From the NCBI RefSeq assembly GCF_000412695.1, contig NC_021499.1, positions 248,001 to 312,000 of the forward strand: a stretch of DNA of 64,000 nucleotides, in the 5' to 3' direction. The stretch comes from Pseudomonas resinovorans NBRC 106553. GTDB taxonomy: Bacteria > Pseudomonadota > Gammaproteobacteria > Pseudomonadales > Pseudomonadaceae. The notes under the pieces were generated by a model. It was not told the DNA's origin. It saw nothing but the letters and a program-made list of their open reading frames with translations, and did no database searches. Of the stretch, positions 61,096-64,000 are shown one piece after another. How positions within the stretch are numbered: position 1 is the first letter of the stretch; the number at the start of each line of letters is the position of its first letter. Both the position numbers and the translations under genes were made by a program.

Positions 61096-61914
61096 TTATT
61101 GGCCCAGTTGTTCGGCGAGTTCGGCCGAGCGCCGGTCGGCGGCGTTCAGGGCCTGTTGCACCAGGGCTTCGAAGCCGCCGGCCTGGAAAGTCTTGATAGC
61201 TGCCTCGGTGGTGCCGTTGGGCGAGGTTACCCGGCGGCGCAGTTCGGCGGCATCCACATCGCTGGCGACCGCCATGCGCGCGGCGCCCAGGGCGGTCTGC
61301 AGGGTCAGTTGCTCGGCGGTGTCACGCGGCAGGCCGAGCTTCTCACCGGCGGCGGTCATGGCCTCCATCAGCAGGAAGAAGTACGCCGGGCCGCTGCCGG
61401 ACACGGCGGTCACCGCGTCGATCAGCTTCTCTTCTTCCAGCCAGAGGGCGATGCCCACGGCCGACAGCAGCTGTTCGGCCTGTTCGCGCTGGGTGGCGCT
61501 GACTTCGGCGTTGGCGTACAGGCCGCTGACGCCCTGGCGCAGCAGCGCCGGGGTGTTGGGCATGCAGCGCACGATCGGGCGCGCGCCGAGCCAGGCGGCC
61601 AGGCTCGCGCAGGTGATGCCGGCGGCGATGGAGACCACCAGCTGGCCGTCTTTCAGGCTCGGGGCCAGGGCCTCGCAGACGGTCTTCATGACCTGCGGCT
61701 TGGTCGCCAGGACCACGATGTCGGCGCCTTGCACGGCGTCGGCGTTGCTTTGCACGACGCTGATGCCGTGTTCCGCGGCGATCTTCTCGCGCTGCTCGGC
61801 GCCAGGATCGCTGGCGCGGATGTTTGCGGCGGCGACGCCTTGGGCGCGCAGGCCGCCGATCAGGCTGGCGGCCATGTTGCCGGCGCCGATGAATGCGATG
61901 CGGGGAGTGCTCAT
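61096..61914 (-). CDS. proC: Pyrroline-5-carboxylate reductase
   Basis: The 272-residue enzyme makes proline from P5C with NAD(P)H. The Rossmann motif FIGAGNMAASLIGG (about 8) and the C-terminal VTSPNGTTEAAIKTF signature are present. ATG 61914 has AAGGAAG upstream. It follows yggS by 10 bases, the conserved yggS-proC-yggT unit. Confidence 0.97.
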   Translation of the reverse strand: MSTPRIAFIGAGNMAASLIGGLRAQGVAAANIRASDPGAEQREKIAAEHGISVVQSNADAVQGADIVVLATKPQVMKTVCEALAPSLKDGQLVVSIAAGITCASLAAWLGARPIVRCMPNTPALLRQGVSGLYANAEVSATQREQAEQLLSAVGIALWLEEEKLIDAVTAVSGSGPAYFFLLMEAMTAAGEKLGLPRDTAEQLTLQTALGAARMAVASDVDAAELRRRVTSPNGTTEAAIKTFQAGGFEALVQQALNAADRRSAELAEQLGQ

Positions 61915-61924
61915 CAATGCTTCC

Positions 61925-62620
61925 TTATGAATGCGTAGGCTGGCCGTAGTCGCGGGCGCCGAACAATGCGGTACCGATCCGCACCCAGGTGGAACCTTCA
62001 GCGATGGCCGCTTCAAGATCATGACTCATGCCCATGGACAGGGTGTCCAGGGCGGGGTTCAGGGCCTCCTGCAACTGGCGCAGGCGGGCAAAGGCGGCAT
62101 GCTGCTCCGCGGGGTCCTCGGTGGGTTCCGGGATGGCCATCAGGCCACGCAGGCGCAGGTTCGGCAGCTCGGTCACGGCAGCAGCCAGGGAGGGTAGTTC
62201 TTCCGGGGCACAGCCGGACTTGCTGGCTTCGCCACTGACGTTCACCTGCAGGCAGATGTTCAGTGGCGGCAGTCCCGCCGGGCGCTGGGCGGAGAGGCGT
62301 TCGGCGATTTTCAGGCGGTCCACCGAGTGCACCCAGTGGAAATGTTCGGCAATGGATTTGGTCTTGTTCGACTGGATCGGGCCGATGAAATGCCAGGTCA
62401 GCGCCAGGTCGGCGAGTTCCAGCTGCTTGGCCAGGGCTTCCTGCAGGTAGTTCTCGCCGAAGTCGGCCACGCCGCAGGCGAAAGCCTCGCGCACGGCGTC
62501 AGCGGGTTTGGTCTTGCTCACGGCCAACAGGCCGACACTGGAAAATTCTCGCCCAGAGGCTTGCGCCGCCTCACGGATACGCGCGCGAACCTTTGCAATA
62601 TTGTCTGCTATCGTGGACAT
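61925..62620 (-). CDS. yggS: PLP homeostasis protein YggS
   Basis: The 231-residue fold-III PLP protein has PLP-binding Lys36 in LLAVSKTKP. It keeps PLP and amino acid pools balanced; no reaction is known. The ATG at 62620 is chosen because upstream sequence overlaps the MITE-like repeat and is not family-like. It heads the yggS-proC-yggT-yggU run and is divergent from pilT. Confidence 0.92.
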   Translation of the reverse strand: MSTIADNIAKVRARIREAAQASGREFSSVGLLAVSKTKPADAVREAFACGVADFGENYLQEALAKQLELADLALTWHFIGPIQSNKTKSIAEHFHWVHSVDRLKIAERLSAQRPAGLPPLNICLQVNVSGEASKSGCAPEELPSLAAAVTELPNLRLRGLMAIPEPTEDPAEQHAAFARLRQLQEALNPALDTLSMGMSHDLEAAIAEGSTWVRIGTALFGARDYGQPTHS

Positions 62621-62667
62621 TACCTGCGCTCTACAGCCCGGCCTGAGTGGGGTCTGCGGCATTCTAA

Positions 62668-62754
62668 CAGGCCGCTGAAAAATGTAGCGAGCCACGGCCA
62701 GCCAGGTCGGCTTCCAGCGCCGCTGGCCCCGCGCAGCGACTATTCAGCGGTCTG
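62668..62754. mobile_element. Short MITE-like inverted-repeat element between yggS and pilT
   Basis: CAGGCCGCTGAA (62668-62679) and TTCAGCGGTCTG (62743-62754) are terminal inverted repeats with one mismatch, enclosing 87 bp in total. No clear target duplication or transposase is seen, so a mobile origin is only suggested. It occupies much of the pilT upstream region. Confidence 0.45.
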
Positions 62755-62784
62755 CAAACCGTTTGCTTGGAATTGGGGAGCCCC

Positions 62785-63819
62785 ATGGACATTACTGAGC
62801 TGCTTGCCTTCAGCGCCAAGCAGGGCGCTTCGGACCTGCATCTCTCGGCCGGCCTGCCACCCATGATTCGTGTTGACGGCGACGTGCGCCGGATCAACCT
62901 GCCAGCCCTGGACCACAAGCAGGTCCACGCGCTGATCTACGACATCATGAACGACAAGCAGCGCAAGGATTACGAAGAGTTCCTCGAGACCGACTTCTCC
63001 TTCGAAGTCCCCGGTGTCGCGCGTTTCCGGGTCAACGCCTTCAACCAGAACCGCGGCGCGGGCGCCGTGTTCCGGACCATTCCCTCCAAGGTGCTGAGCA
63101 TGGAAGACCTGGGGATGGGCGAGATCTTCAAGAAGGTTTCCGACGTTCCCCGTGGCCTGGTGCTGGTCACCGGCCCCACCGGTTCGGGCAAGTCCACCAC
63201 CCTGGCGGCCATGCTCGACTACCTGAACAGCACCAAGTACCACCACATCCTCACCGTGGAAGACCCCATCGAATTCGTCCACGAGTCGAAGAAGTGCCTG
63301 ATCAACCAGCGGGAAGTGCACCGCGACACCCTGGGCTTCAACGAAGCCCTGCGCTCGGCCCTGCGTGAAGACCCGGACATCATCCTGGTGGGCGAGATGC
63401 GCGACCTGGAGACCATCCGCCTGGCGCTGACCGCCGCGGAAACCGGCCACCTGGTATTCGGCACCCTGCACACCACCTCCGCGGCCAAGACCATCGACCG
63501 GGTGGTGGACGTGTTCCCCGCCGAGGAAAAGTCCATGGTCCGTTCCATGCTCTCCGAATCCCTGCAGGCGGTGATCTCCCAGACCCTGCTGAAGAAGATC
63601 GGCGGCGGCCGCGTGGCGGCCCACGAGATCATGATCGGCACCCCGGCCATCCGTAACCTGATCCGCGAGGACAAGGTGGCGCAGATGTACTCGGCCATCC
63701 AGACGGGCGGCTCGCTCGGCATGCAGACCCTCGACATGTGCCTCAAGGGCCTGGTGAGCAAGGGACTGGTCAGCCGCGAGAGCGCGCGGGAAAAGGCCAA
63801 GAGCCCGGAAAACTTCTGA
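62785..63819 (+). CDS. pilT: Type IV pilus retraction ATPase PilT
   Basis: The 344-residue secretion-superfamily ATPase has an N-terminal PAS-like domain, Walker A GPTGSGKST (130-138), Asp box and Walker B in LREDPDIILVGEMRD, the His box, and the PilT-specific AIRNLIRE near the C-terminus. It powers pilus retraction for twitching. The ATG at 62785 has GGGGAG upstream; a TTG six codons earlier is unlikely. pilU begins 31 bases after it. Confidence 0.97.
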   Translation: MDITELLAFSAKQGASDLHLSAGLPPMIRVDGDVRRINLPALDHKQVHALIYDIMNDKQRKDYEEFLETDFSFEVPGVARFRVNAFNQNRGAGAVFRTIPSKVLSMEDLGMGEIFKKVSDVPRGLVLVTGPTGSGKSTTLAAMLDYLNSTKYHHILTVEDPIEFVHESKKCLINQREVHRDTLGFNEALRSALREDPDIILVGEMRDLETIRLALTAAETGHLVFGTLHTTSAAKTIDRVVDVFPAEEKSMVRSMLSESLQAVISQTLLKKIGGGRVAAHEIMIGTPAIRNLIREDKVAQMYSAIQTGGSLGMQTLDMCLKGLVSKGLVSRESAREKAKSPENF

Positions 63820-63849
63820 TCCGCCTGAACGGCGCCGTGCGAGAACATC

Positions 63850-64000
63850 ATGGAATTCGAGAAACTGTTGCGCCTGATGGTGGAAAAAGGCGGTTCCGAC
63901 CTCTTCATCACGGCCGGCGTGCCGCCGTCGATGAAGGTCAACGGCAAGATCATGCCGGTGACCAAGAACCCCATGTCGCCGGAAATGACCCGGGAAACCG
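63850..64000 (+). CDS. pilU: Type IV pilus retraction ATPase PilU, partial (N-terminus only)
   Basis: The first 50 codons from ATG 63850 read MEFEKLLRLMVEKGGSDLFI and continue with AGVPPSMKVNGKIMPVTKN, matching the PilU N-terminal domain. The gene runs off the right edge, so the ATPase core is not visible. Its position directly after pilT supports the call. PilU assists PilT-dependent retraction. Confidence 0.88.
   Translation, partial: MEFEKLLRLMVEKGGSDLFITAGVPPSMKVNGKIMPVTKNPMSPEMTRET

Overview
The window is a contiguous piece of a high-GC Pseudomonas chromosome. Every recognisable gene has a Pseudomonas-type counterpart. From memory, the order closely follows P. aeruginosa PAO1 from about PA0295 to PA0396: spuI-spuABCDEFGH, then lgt-thyA, folA, ilvD, mutM, ggt-fdx-coaD, laoABC-laoR, ftsYEX-rpoH, mtgA, thiSG-trmB, hemW-rdgB-metW-metX, yggU-yggT-proC-yggS and pilT-pilU. 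The species cannot be named from the sequence alone. It is not an obvious genomic island: I see no phage, integrase, CRISPR array, tRNA or rRNA gene.

Layout. (1) 1-11100: polyamine uptake and catabolism. A divergent gamma-glutamylpolyamine synthetase faces spuA-H (amidase, second synthetase, aminotransferase, two substrate-binding proteins, ABC ATPase and two permeases). Most intercistronic gaps carry a strong stem-loop, and a 15-bp inverted repeat lies upstream of spuA. (2) 11100-15700: a repeat-rich junction, an NRDE protein, a TauE/SafE permease, lgt-thyA, and a secreted RNase T2-family protein whose catalytic Glu appears to be Gln. (3) 15700-23100: a DUF3482 GTPase with a DUF2868 membrane protein, two NCS2 purine permeases, folA and a phosphoesterase. 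(4) 23200-34130: housekeeping genes (ilvD, rlmI, HDOD protein, mutM, acyltransferase, Na/Pi symporter, ggt, ferredoxin, coaD). (5) 34270-38834: the long-chain alcohol/aldehyde oxidation genes laoA-B-C with divergent laoR. A palindrome sits inside the laoC promoter. (6) 38835-38973: a 139-bp MITE-like insertion between two converging stop codons, with a CTAG duplication. (7) 39000-53000: a hydrolase, rsmD, two M16 peptidase homologues (one lacking the zinc motif), ftsYEX, rpoH, mtgA, thiSG, trmB and a DUF1329 protein. (8) 53200-64000: the metX-metW-DUF4426-rdgB-hemW run, a large dynamin-like GTPase, yggS-proC-yggT-yggU, and pilT with the start of pilU, which runs off the window.

How the genes work together. 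SpuD/E-FGH import putrescine and spermidine. SpuI/SpuB, SpuC and SpuA feed glutamylation and transamination routes toward GABA and succinate. LaoA oxidises alcohols, LaoC the resulting aldehydes, and LaoR represses them. FtsY serves SRP targeting, while FtsEX serves septal peptidoglycan hydrolysis. MetX with MetW makes acylhomoserine for methionine. The most interesting leads are the LaoR operator, the MITE, the Gln-for-Glu RNase T2 protein, the two poorly characterised GTPase loci, and the multi-palindrome repeat families in intergenic DNA.
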